Shown one piece after another: positions 7,737 to 14,686 of a stretch of 64,000 bases of DNA (position 1 is its first letter; every line of letters begins with the position of its first letter). The notes below the pieces were generated by a model that saw only the letters and a program-made list of their open reading frames with translations, had not been told where the DNA came from and made no database searches. The position numbers were made by a program, and so were the translations under genes. Source of the stretch: Allohahella marinimesophila (lineage in GTDB: Bacteria; Pseudomonadota; Gammaproteobacteria; Pseudomonadales; Oleiphilaceae); the NCBI RefSeq assembly GCF_039538005.1, contig NZ_BAABBO010000002.1, forward strand, positions 1 through 64,000. The letters run 5' to 3'.

Positions 7737-7828
7737 ATCCGTAGCCTCAATAGCAGCTTGATCGTTTGAGGCAATCAACTGCATTCGCTTTGCAACGAAT
7801 TGAGGCACTTCTTCCGAAGGAAGTTTTC

Positions 7829-8527
7829 TTAGCCGCTAAAGGCGACTCGCAACTCTCTGTAGTGCTCTGCAAGGTAGTTGACGAGTGCCCGAATGAAAAG
7901 AATCAGGCCAGTCAGTTCCAGGCCTTCCTCCGCTGTCACAATCATGCTGTAGGTAAGGCTGCTGTAGCCGTACAGCTCGGCGTAGCCTCCACCAATGAGT
8001 TCGACGCCAATCGCGCCTCCAAGGTAAGCGGCTCCCGCTATTACGAATCTCAACCTGGTTCTCACATGGAGATACATCAGGAACTTGAGAAAGAACAAAC
8101 CGAGAATGAGTACTAGAGCGATTGCGGGAATGACCCAGGCGAAATAGAAGATGCCGAGTTCCTGATCACCCATCAGCGACCTGAAAGGGGTGATCAATTT
8201 TTCGTGCATACTGAAGCCTTCATCGAACGCCATGAACAGGAAGCCGAGAGACAAGATTACCCACTTTGAAGAATGCGGTGCTTTCTGCCGCATGTTCAGT
8301 GAAGCGATAACTGCGAGCAGACTGCTGTTCAACAGCAAGAGTAAAACTGAGAAGAACGTCGGCACGTTCCGTTCTCCATCAACAGAAAAGAGCGGGACGA
8401 AGCCTTTGAGATGGTCGTGCCCTAGCAGGTACTTTGAAAGCTGCCCACCGAGGCTGGCGAGAATGAGGAGGAGCGCAATTACGCCCAGTATGCGTCCGAT
8501 AGCGGAGGCGTCAAATTCGATCTTCAT
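7829..8527 (-). CDS. Multi-pass membrane protein, unknown function
   Basis: The 232-residue product (ATG 8527) has about six hydrophobic segments, including ILGVIALLLILASLGG, FFSVLLLLLNSSLLAVIA, WVILSLGFLFMAF, FAWVIPAIALVLILGLFFL and RFVIAGAAYLGGAIGVELIG. Conserved-looking charged residues sit at membrane edges (MAFDEGFSMHEKL and VTAEEGLELTG), a DE/HE arrangement that might bind metal. No family name is assigned. An upstream ORF extension to 8650 lacks supporting signals. It stands alone between relic sequences. Confidence 0.55.
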   Translation of the reverse strand: MKIEFDASAIGRILGVIALLLILASLGGQLSKYLLGHDHLKGFVPLFSVDGERNVPTFFSVLLLLLNSSLLAVIASLNMRQKAPHSSKWVILSLGFLFMAFDEGFSMHEKLITPFRSLMGDQELGIFYFAWVIPAIALVLILGLFFLKFLMYLHVRTRLRFVIAGAAYLGGAIGVELIGGGYAELYGYSSLTYSMIVTAEEGLELTGLILFIRALVNYLAEHYRELRVAFSG

Positions 8528-8905
8528 TAATTGGGAAGCCTTAATTGGGCTGGAGACCCGCAGTGATCCAATGCTGCTTCCGTGGCTTTGGCGTAAAAGA
8601 GGAAATTGGCAAAAAGTCGATTGCCTGCTCTGACAGACCTTGATCAGCATGTTTCAGACCGGCCACTGCGTCGATCGCTGGAATAGTAACAATTCTGTAA
8701 TAAGTGCGCCAGACGCGACTGTTGCTGGTGGCTAAGCGAGCGACATCGGCCTCAGCGTCGTAAGCATGTGCCCCACCAGCGCCGCACCTTCGCCTTCTGC
8801 GTCGCCCAGGTGCATGCCGAGTTCATGACCGAGCAGCTCAACCAATCCGGTGTGAAGGCGGCTGCGGTGTATACTATGCCCCTCCTCAAATTAGCGAGAA
8901 TAACT
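8528..8905. other. Intergenic region carrying a helicase relic
   Basis: Apart from the helicase fragment at 8768-8878 and the promoter of the second arsC copy (TATACT within 8871-8878, partly inside the relic) no gene or RNA is recognised in this stretch. Confidence 0.4.
8768..8878 (+). pseudogene. Relic of an internal helicase segment (copy of about 178-290)
   Basis: Bases 8774-8876 match helicase bases 179-281 (QRRTFAFCVAQVHAEFMTEQ versus QRRTLAFCVSKAHAEFMAEQ) and continue further than the relic at 4391, through GCGGCTGCGGTGTATAC. It begins with the same non-helicase GTGCCCCACCAG as the 4391 copy and precedes the second arsC copy by about 30 bases. Confidence 0.75.
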
Positions 8906-9265
8906 ATGCCCGTTGCCCTCACCCTCTACCACAACCCACGCTGCTCCAAGAGTCGTCAGGCACTGAGTCTGCTCGAGGAGCGAGGCATCGATGTGAACGT
9001 GGTTCGCTATCTGGACGAGCCGCTCACGCCGGAACAACTGAAGGCGCTGATCGACCGACTTGGATGCACACCACGCGACCTTCTACGCAAAGGTGAGGCT
9101 GAGTACACAGAACTTGGTCTTGGTATTCCGGATATTTCCAATGACGTGCTGATCGAGGCGATGTCGAGCCACCCTCGCCTGATGGAGCGGCCCATTCTCG
9201 ATACTGGCGAGAAAGCAGTTGTCGGGCGGCCGCCCGAGATGGTGCTGAAGTTGGTTGAATCCTAG
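8906..9265 (+). CDS. arsC: ArsC/YfgD-family arsenate reductase-like protein, copy 2
   Basis: This paralogue of 4585-4944 has 119 residues, with LYHNPRCSKSRQALSLLEER, CTPRDLLRKGEAEY and the HPRLMERPIL ending conserved. The ATG at 8906 is chosen because the duplicate begins at the same residue; an ORF start at 8768 would merely fuse the helicase relic to it. Substitutions (for example GIDVNVVRYLDEP versus SLDVQVVRYIDEP) are conservative, so both copies have probably been under selection. The last 76 bases are repeated downstream of the N at 9275. Confidence 0.85.
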   Translation: MPVALTLYHNPRCSKSRQALSLLEERGIDVNVVRYLDEPLTPEQLKALIDRLGCTPRDLLRKGEAEYTELGLGIPDISNDVLIEAMSSHPRLMERPILDTGEKAVVGRPPEMVLKLVES

Positions 9266-9360
9266 GTTGTCTTTNGCCCATTCTCGATACTGGCGAGAAA
9301 GCAGTTGTCGGGCGGCCGCCCGAGATGGTGCTGAAGTTGGTTGAATCCTAGGTTGTCTTT
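9190..9360. repeat. 85-bp exact tandem duplication around an N, probable assembly artefact
   Basis: Bases 9190-9274 and 9276-9360 are identical, separated by one N at 9275; the base after the second copy is T, consistent with the N standing for that T. This is what results when two contig ends that overlap by 85 bp are joined without collapsing the overlap. The duplicated part is the end of arsC copy 2 plus 9 bases. Everything after 9275 may belong to a contig joined to the left part only by scaffolding. Confidence 0.85.
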
Positions 9361-9365
9361 TATGC

Positions 9366-9593
9366 GAGGGAATACGGTAAGTGGCGACAAAGAGTGAAGT
9401 ATCGATCATCCGCGGAGTGAACGCAGATCTGGGAGCCACCCTGAGTCACCAGCGCAGATCCTCGCTAGTATCCCCGCAACCGCGTCAGGCCCGCCGGTAG
9501 ACCTTTTACCACTGCAAGCTAAGCTTAAGCTTCAGGAGAGCTCGCCCTGTTTAGCGGCAGGTTCGCTCATTTTCGATGAGAACAGGGTGCGGC
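9366..9593. other. Intergenic region upstream of the ubiquitin-domain gene, with fragments
   Basis: This stretch contains a 21-bp exact copy of part of the WYL gene (9447-9467 versus 6661-6681) and the second copy of the 57-bp repeat (9541-9597). An AAGCTTAAGCTT palindrome lies at about 9522-9533. AGGAGAG at 9534-9540 resembles a ribosome site but is too far from either candidate start of the next gene. Confidence 0.5.
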
Positions 9594-9597
9594 ATGC
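9541..9597 (+). repeat. 57-bp repeat, copy 2, containing the ubiquitin-domain gene start
   Basis: This matches 7621-7677 at all but about four positions. It includes both candidate start codons of the next gene (ATG 9576 is changed to ATA in copy 1; ATG 9594 is shared). The repeat ends three bases into the coding sequence counted from 9594. Confidence 0.8.
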
Positions 9598-11624
9598 GGT
9601 GGATTGTATTTGTAGTGTTGATGGTGAGCAGCGTTCAGAGCGCGTTTGCCATGCAGATCTTCGTCAAGACCCTGGTTGGCAAGACCATCACACTTGAGGT
9701 AGAGAGCAACGATACTGTAGAGAACGTCAAGTCCAAGATTCAGGAAAAAGAAGGCGTGCCGCCGGACGCACAGCGACTCATATTCGCGGGCAAAGAGCTT
9801 GAAGATGGTCGCACGCTTGGCGATTACAACATTCAGAAGGAATCGACACTGCATTTACTGCTAGCCATTGCCGATCTTGACGGTGATGGTATCGAGGACT
9901 CGCTTGATGAGGACATGGACGGCGATGGACTCCCGAATGCGTTCGAGGACCGGTACGGCTTCGATAAGCGAAATGCTGGAGATGCGTCGGGAGATCTCGA
10001 CGGCGATGGCTTGAGCAACATCGACGAGGCACTTGCCGGAAATGACCCCACTCGAGATGACCAGCCTCCGCACTTTAGCACTTTAGATACGATTCGTATT
10101 AATGCCGTCGGGCTACTCACGCCTGCACCGACTTTGACGCCGCCTCAGGTGGCTGACGCGCTTGATGGGCCGCTGTCAGCGACTGCAACCGGCAATACGA
10201 GGTTTTTGCGACCTGGCCGACACTTGCTCACATGGACCAGCTCAGACATGGCAGGCAACGCGGCCAGTACTACCCAAGAGATCGAGGTCGTGCCTTTGAT
10301 TTCGCTGGGCAAGGACCAGGCTCGAGCAGAGGGCGGGACTGCAGAAGTCGAGTTTCTGCTCAATGGGCCTGCGCCTGTTTATCCGCTTGAGGTGAGCTAT
10401 ACGGTTGAGGGTACAGCGGGTGACACCGACTCTGACCTTCGGACAGGCTCAGTCTTCTTTGAAGAAGGCGAGTTGCGAAAGGCGGTTGCTGTCCGCCTGT
10501 TTCAGGACGAGCTGACCGAGGGTTCGGAAACGCTGCTGGTGAGCCTTACGGGCGAAGGTAATTTCGGCCCAAAGAGAACGCACCAGCTAACAATAGTCGA
10601 AGGTAATGTTCGGCCTGAGCTATCACTAACGCTGACCCAGAACGACCGTCAGGTCAAACTGGTTCAGCGCTACGGCGGCGAAATTGTCCTTCGGGCGGAG
10701 GTCAGCGACGCTAATCCGGCAGATAGTCATACCTTCGCCTTTTCTTACCCACGTGCAGCAGTCGCGACCAGCGACAGCGGTCCATTACAGCTACTTGATC
10801 CCTCTACTCTCGAGCCGGGCGTCTACAGCATCAAGGTTTCGGTCACCGATGACGGTGCACCCGCATACGCTGCCACGGATAGCTTCGCTTTCAGAGTGCT
10901 TGACAGCTACCCCTTGCTAAGCGGTAGCGAAGACACCGATGGTGATGGCATAGATGATGCGAGTGAAGGGATGAGCGATCTGGATCAGGATGGCGTGCCA
11001 GACTATCTGGACGAGAGTTCCCTACCGAACGTGCTCAGCGAAAATATTGGCGATGGCGGGCTTTTTCTCATGGAAACAGAGCCCGGTCTGAAGCTCAGTC
11101 TTGGAACACGTGCGCTTCTCAACGGTGCTGACGGGACGCTCTTATCCTCTGACGAAATAACCGGTTCGCGGGATACTATCCTCAACACGGGCGGCTACTT
11201 TGACATGATCATTTCTGGAATTCCTGTTCGAGGCGATAGTGTCGAACTGGTTCTGCCGCAGCGCTCTGCTATCCCGCAAAGACCGGTTTACAGGAAGTTA
11301 ATCGGTAATGAGTGGCAAACTTTTGTTGAGGATGCGTATAACCACCTCGCTTCAGCCGCAGGCGAGCAAGGTGTCTGTCCTGCCCCCGGGGCAGACGATT
11401 ATACGAGCGGCCTCACCGCAGGCCATTGGTGTGTGCAACTCACTATTGAAGATGGTGGACCGAACGACGCGGACGAGCTTATCAACGGCACTATCGTGGA
11501 TCCTGGCGGTATTGGCGCTAAAAGAACCGGCGGAGGTGGTGCAATCGATCTCAACTGGATTCTTCTCTTGCTAGGCTGCTTATATCTCCAGAGCCGCAAG
11601 CCAGCCTGCTCGACACCTGCGTGA
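9594..11624 (+). CDS. Secreted, surface-sorted protein with an N-terminal ubiquitin domain
   Basis: ATG 9594 (AGGG six bases upstream; alternative ATG 9576) opens a 19-residue signal peptide ending SAFA, directly followed at 9651 by a ubiquitin domain of about 71 residues. Compared from memory with human ubiquitin about 60 of 71 residues are identical. K6, K11, K27, K29, K33, K48, K63, L8, I44 and H68 are kept, but RLRGG is replaced by AIADLDG, so conjugation through the C-terminus is excluded. Next come DxDGDG calcium-binding thrombospondin-3-like repeats (9873-10050), an HYR-like module, a Calx-beta-like module (about 10290-10600), a cadherin-like module and more DxDGDG repeats. A choice-of-anchor U module follows (HWCVQLTIEDGGPNDAD, GTIVDPGG). 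The GGGG, hydrophobic helix and short basic end resemble rhombosortase-type GlyGly-CTERM tails. Function is unknown; adhesion or host/protist interaction is inference. Confidence 0.9.
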   Translation: MRWIVFVVLMVSSVQSAFAMQIFVKTLVGKTITLEVESNDTVENVKSKIQEKEGVPPDAQRLIFAGKELEDGRTLGDYNIQKESTLHLLLAIADLDGDGIEDSLDEDMDGDGLPNAFEDRYGFDKRNAGDASGDLDGDGLSNIDEALAGNDPTRDDQPPHFSTLDTIRINAVGLLTPAPTLTPPQVADALDGPLSATATGNTRFLRPGRHLLTWTSSDMAGNAASTTQEIEVVPLISLGKDQARAEGGTAEVEFLLNGPAPVYPLEVSYTVEGTAGDTDSDLRTGSVFFEEGELRKAVAVRLFQDELTEGSETLLVSLTGEGNFGPKRTHQLTIVEGNVRPELSLTLTQNDRQVKLVQRYGGEIVLRAEVSDANPADSHTFAFSYPRAAVATSDSGPLQLLDPSTLEPGVYSIKVSVTDDGAPAYAATDSFAFRVLDSYPLLSGSEDTDGDGIDDASEGMSDLDQDGVPDYLDESSLPNVLSENIGDGGLFLMETEPGLKLSLGTRALLNGADGTLLSSDEITGSRDTILNTGGYFDMIISGIPVRGDSVELVLPQRSAIPQRPVYRKLIGNEWQTFVEDAYNHLASAAGEQGVCPAPGADDYTSGLTAGHWCVQLTIEDGGPNDADELINGTIVDPGGIGAKRTGGGGAIDLNWILLLLGCLYLQSRKPACSTPA

Positions 11625-11972
11625 GCATTTGGCAGGCACTGCCGCCCATCTTCATCGCCCTGAATTCTGATCCGCGCAGCGGACACATTCTGTCACCGAA
11701 ACTTGCAAACAGAAACTCCATGAAGATGCGTCCACAGTGGTTGTTTGCTAACCACTCCGGCAGTACCCTGCGCGCACTTTCAAGCCATCTTCCGGACCAC
11801 AGTACGAATGACCAAGCAATCCTTTGCTACCACTTTTGATCTCGCCCTCTACGCAGCCCTGGCCTGCATATCAATAGTCGGGATGTTCTCCAGCAGCAGC
11901 GCTTCAGAGATGATGGTGCGCACTATTGGCTGAGGCATTCAGCGGCTGAAATAGTTTGAGCTAAATTCGGCG
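11625..11972. other. Intergenic region, possible PIN-toxin relic at its left edge
   Basis: No gene is recognised. Bases 11607-11643, spanning the end of the previous gene, match the start of the PIN gene at 17393-17429 at about 31 of 37 positions (LLDTC..IW in a shared frame), which may be a small relic or chance. The rest holds only short ORFs without family resemblance. Confidence 0.3.
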
Positions 11973-12899
11973 TTACACGCTCACCCAGACGAAGTTGGTC
12001 TGGTTAAGCGTCTGCCCGCCATCAAAACGATAAGCGCATAGCTTTCCGCCTGGCCCTTTAGCCACGCTGTAATCCAGACAGGCGATGTGATCTGTCAGGG
12101 GCGCGGGCTCACCATTCATCCAGTAGTGACCAACGAACACCGGCTTCTTCGCGTCATACCCAGGCAGAATGTCTTCAGGAATCGGTTCGTGCGGAATCCT
12201 TTCGATGACCTCTGGGGGCACCATCGCCAGATCACGGTACGTGATGCCTTCGGTATCCCACCATCGAGTCCGCATATTGGTACGGGGATGACCACCCTTG
12301 TCGTGGAATTCGAGTCCATTGGGCAGCGGGATTTCGAGACCTTTCAACAGGGTTTCCAATGCCTCGAAAGGCTGTGAGTTCTCCCGCGCGGTCGCCGCCC
12401 AGGACTCGGGCAGCAAGCAGTTCTGATCATCCAGATAGGGCAAGATCGCTTCGAGATAGTCAGGGTGCCAGCACGCATGAACCACCCGAAAATCTGGCAT
12501 GTCGAGGAATAGCGGCAGGGTCTTGAACCACTCGATAAAGGCCTGGTGTAGTGCGCTGCCCTCCTCGAGCTGATCGAGAAACTCCTTGTGCTGATCAAGA
12601 TTCTTATCGGTATGTTCTCGCAGATACCACCCGTCGTTATCGGGATCTGGCGTCGCCCACGCAACGGCGTTGTATTCGTGATTCCCCATCACGGCTAGCG
12701 CATGGCCACGCTCGACCATGGCTTTGGCGATCTGGACGGTTTCGACCTGTTCGGGCCCACGGTCTACAAAGTCGCCCAGGAAAATAACCTTGCGCTCAGG
12801 GTGCTGCCAGACGCCGTCGATGTTCTGGTAATCCATCTTTGCGAGGAGCGCTTTCAGCTCTGATGCATAGCCATGGATGTCGCCGATGATGTCGTACAT
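11973..12899 (-). CDS. Metallophosphoesterase (PP2A/PrpE-like family)
   Basis: The 308-residue protein shows calcineurin-like metal-binding motifs: IIGDIHG (residues 4-10), FLGDFVDRGP (~46-55), MGNHEYNAVAW (~75-85), a conserved HACWHPD (~145-151) and a late VGHYW. It would hydrolyse phosphoesters with a bimetal centre in the cytoplasm; PrpE-type relatives cleave diadenosine tetraphosphate or phosphoproteins, but substrate cannot be decided here. ATG 12899 is preceded by AGGAAAACAT. It follows the esterase gene by 18 bases, so the two are probably cotranscribed. Confidence 0.8.
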   Translation of the reverse strand: MYDIIGDIHGYASELKALLAKMDYQNIDGVWQHPERKVIFLGDFVDRGPEQVETVQIAKAMVERGHALAVMGNHEYNAVAWATPDPDNDGWYLREHTDKNLDQHKEFLDQLEEGSALHQAFIEWFKTLPLFLDMPDFRVVHACWHPDYLEAILPYLDDQNCLLPESWAATARENSQPFEALETLLKGLEIPLPNGLEFHDKGGHPRTNMRTRWWDTEGITYRDLAMVPPEVIERIPHEPIPEDILPGYDAKKPVFVGHYWMNGEPAPLTDHIACLDYSVAKGPGGKLCAYRFDGGQTLNQTNFVWVSV

Positions 12900-12917
12900 A
12901 TGTTTTCCTCGTTCGTA

Positions 12918-13487
12918 TCAGTCGTCGTCCAGCCCATAGACCAGGCTGGCTCTGTGAAAAAATGTGTCTATCAACGGCAGCGAGGCTTCCATGTGATCGA
13001 AGCGGTGACTGCCGCCAGGGAACGAAACGACTTCAAAACGCGGCTTGCAAAGAGACGCTGTCTGAGCTGAATCGAGCACGTCATCGCCTTCATCCAGAAG
13101 AATCAGTCCACAGCCTGCAAGGCGAAACGGCGAATAGCTGAGCACTGCGGACGCTTCCAGCTCGTAAGGCTTACCCTGATGATCCACACCCTTGCCGACG
13201 TGACGCATCAACGTTTTTGCTGGATCAATGGATGGATTGATCGCGACAAACGGCAGGCCAGCGCGCGATCCGGCCGCATTGGCCAGCCACCCGCCCAGGG
13301 AGGTGCCAACCACGAGATCTATATCGTGTTCGAGCAGGGCTGCCATGCATCGCTCAACCACTGTCTCTGCCGGCTGGGTGAAGTCGAAGTCAACCCCGTG
13401 AACCGGACCGAGCTCGCTGAGGCGCTGGATCTTTGGCTTGTCGGGATCGAACGCGCTGGCAAAGCCATGGCAATAGAAGATATTCAA
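12918..13487 (-). CDS. YqiA-like alpha/beta-hydrolase (UPF0227 type)
   Basis: The 189-residue protein begins NIFYCHGFAS (oxyanion strand), carries the nucleophile elbow GTSLGGW at about residues 61-67, an aspartate loop (LILLDEGDDVLD) and the C-terminal GGSHRFDHME with the catalytic histidine. E. coli YqiA of this type is a small esterase. The start is a TTG at 13487 with GGAG eight bases upstream; no in-frame ATG lies near. It is the first gene of a two-gene minus operon with the phosphoesterase. Confidence 0.75.
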   Translation of the reverse strand: MNIFYCHGFASAFDPDKPKIQRLSELGPVHGVDFDFTQPAETVVERCMAALLEHDIDLVVGTSLGGWLANAAGSRAGLPFVAINPSIDPAKTLMRHVGKGVDHQGKPYELEASAVLSYSPFRLAGCGLILLDEGDDVLDSAQTASLCKPRFEVVSFPGGSHRFDHMEASLPLIDTFFHRASLVYGLDDD

Positions 13488-13741
13488 TATTAACGCTCCA
13501 TGCTGTCGGGGCTAAGGGTCTCGGTATACTCGGGTGTCTTTATATGGATACCGTATCTGAATTTGGATACTGCGGTATACCAGAGCGTCTAGCAGTGCGA
13601 AGTTGATTAGCCGCTTGCGCAAATCCGCAGATGGCGGGGACCGCAAAGTGCTGCCATCCTTAACTGTACATACATACAGTTTCTTGTGCTATCATCCGGC
13701 CTCGAGCGCTAACTGATATAAGAGCCTGCAGGGAGGCAGCT
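13488..13741. promoter_or_regulatory. Divergent regulatory region with GGATAC/GTATAC repeats
   Basis: This gene-free 254 bases contains two CGGTATAC sites (13522-13529 and 13573-13580) and two GGATAC sites between them, an operator-like cluster in front of the minus-strand hydrolase. It also holds the LexA box at 13664-13679 in front of the plus-strand genes. GGGAGGCAG just before 13742 is a strong ribosome site. Confidence 0.5.
13664..13679. promoter_or_regulatory. LexA (SOS) box
   Basis: CTGTACATACATACAG fits CTGT-N8-ACAG exactly with an AT-rich alternating core, matching the gammaproteobacterial LexA consensus. A TATCAT 10-element candidate follows at 13690-13695. The next genes are a broken rhuM and brnTA, so this toxin-antitoxin pair is probably induced by DNA damage. 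Confidence 0.75.
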
Positions 13742-14032
13742 TTGAACAAGCACCTAATCCGCAACAGCACCGCTGAGTTTGCAATCTTCACCGTCCCATC
13801 CGGTGACCAAACGATCGAAGCCCGCTACGAAGACGAAGCGATCTGGCTCATGCAGAAGCCGATGGCTGAGCTAGCCGGTGTCGATGTGCGCACAGTCAAT
13901 GAGCACCTACAGAATATCTTCAGGTCAGATGAGCTGGAGGAGCGTTCAGTTATCCGGAAATTCCGGATAACTGCCGTTGATGGCAAGAAACGCTTGCTTG
14001 ATTGCTCGGCCAGTTTTTTGTATGTACAATAA
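13742..14032 (+). pseudogene. Truncated RhuM-family protein
   Basis: The 96-residue product (TTG start behind GGGAGGCAG) matches only the N-terminal third of RhuM/virulence proteins: IEARYEDEAIWLMQKPMAEL, GVDVRTVNEHLQNIF and EERSVIRKFRITA. Family members are about 330 residues. After VDGKK the sequence leaves the family and stops at 14032. The frame crosses the brnT start codon at 14022, as if brnTA had been inserted into or replaced the rest of rhuM. The fragment may still be translated and might serve as a leader. Confidence 0.75.
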
Positions 14033-14315
14033 AGCTTTGAAGATAAGCTATGACCCTGCAAAAAACAGGAGAAATATCGCAGAACGGGAGCTCAGCTTTG
14101 ATCGTGCTTCTGAGTTCGACTTCGATAACGCTGTCATTGCAGTGGACGACAGGAAGGACTATCAAGAAGTCAGGTATGTGGCACTGGGCAATTTAGCCGG
14201 CCGCGTTCACGTACTCTGCTTCACACTTATTGACGGCGGCGTCAGGGTTATCAGTTTCCGCAAAGCTAACAAACGAGAGGTGGCACAGTATGAAACCCAG
14301 AAAACCACTTATTGA
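14022..14315 (+). CDS. brnT: BrnT family toxin, second copy
   Basis: The 97-residue protein starting at ATG 14022 shows SYDPAKNRRNIAERELSFDRA, a central DDRKDYQEVRYVALG and the C-terminal VISFRKANKREVAQYE, matching BrnT well. It is expected to be a RelE-fold ribonuclease. The upstream ORF start at 13977 is rejected because it lies inside the rhuM frame. It overlaps brnA by 26 bases and lies downstream of the LexA box. Confidence 0.88.
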   Translation: MYNKALKISYDPAKNRRNIAERELSFDRASEFDFDNAVIAVDDRKDYQEVRYVALGNLAGRVHVLCFTLIDGGVRVISFRKANKREVAQYETQKTTY

Positions 14316-14556
14316 TGAGGACGGCGAAGTCCGCGAAATTACGGCAGAAGATATGAAACACTTCCGACCGGCCCATGAAGTGCTGCCTGATGGAATGAAG
14401 ACAGTACTCGGGGTACGAGGGGCGCAAAAATCGCCAACTAAAGAGCGCATCACTATTCGCCTGTCGCCGGAAGTCCTGGCGCACTTTCGTTCTACAGGCA
14501 AAGGCTGGCAAGGACGAATCGACAGCGTACTCGAAGAGTGGGTCAGGTCGCATTAG
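14290..14556 (+). CDS. brnA: BrnA antitoxin, second copy
   Basis: The 88-residue protein starts at ATG 14290, inside the end of brnT. The N-terminus MKPRKPLIDEDGEVREIT and middle AEDMKHFRPAHEVLP are typical BrnA (DUF4415), and the C-terminal RHH domain KERITIRLSPEVLAHFRSTG...WQGRIDSVLEEWV is canonical. It neutralises BrnT and represses the operon. It is more canonical than the antitoxin at 4123. Confidence 0.88.
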   Translation: MKPRKPLIDEDGEVREITAEDMKHFRPAHEVLPDGMKTVLGVRGAQKSPTKERITIRLSPEVLAHFRSTGKGWQGRIDSVLEEWVRSH

Positions 14557-14686
14557 GCTATGTTTGGCCGACGAGTCTGGCTGTTGGACACCCACTCGCG
14601 CAGTTGATGCACTAGCACTCAACAGTATTCAGTTCCCAGCTAACCTGCCAGACTGACGCGATAATCAGCTGCCTGGAACAATCAGC

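Noticed and set aside
8768..9265. A 165-codon frame fusing helicase-like residues to the second ArsC copy
   Set aside because: The upstream part is a relic of the helicase gene; the paralogue at 4585 and the family length support ATG 8906.
9190..9360. Tandem repeat as a biological feature
   Set aside because: Exact identity and the N between the copies point to assembly, not biology.
9594..11624. Eukaryotic contamination as the explanation for the ubiquitin domain
   Set aside because: The domain follows a bacterial signal peptide in frame and continues into bacterial surface modules and a bacterial sorting tail, with no intron or polyubiquitin repeat. The N at 9275 leaves only the left-hand linkage in doubt.
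13488..13741. Possible tRNA gene in a region of short repeats
   Set aside because: No cloverleaf arms, T-loop GTTCGA-like motif or CCA end could be found on either strand.
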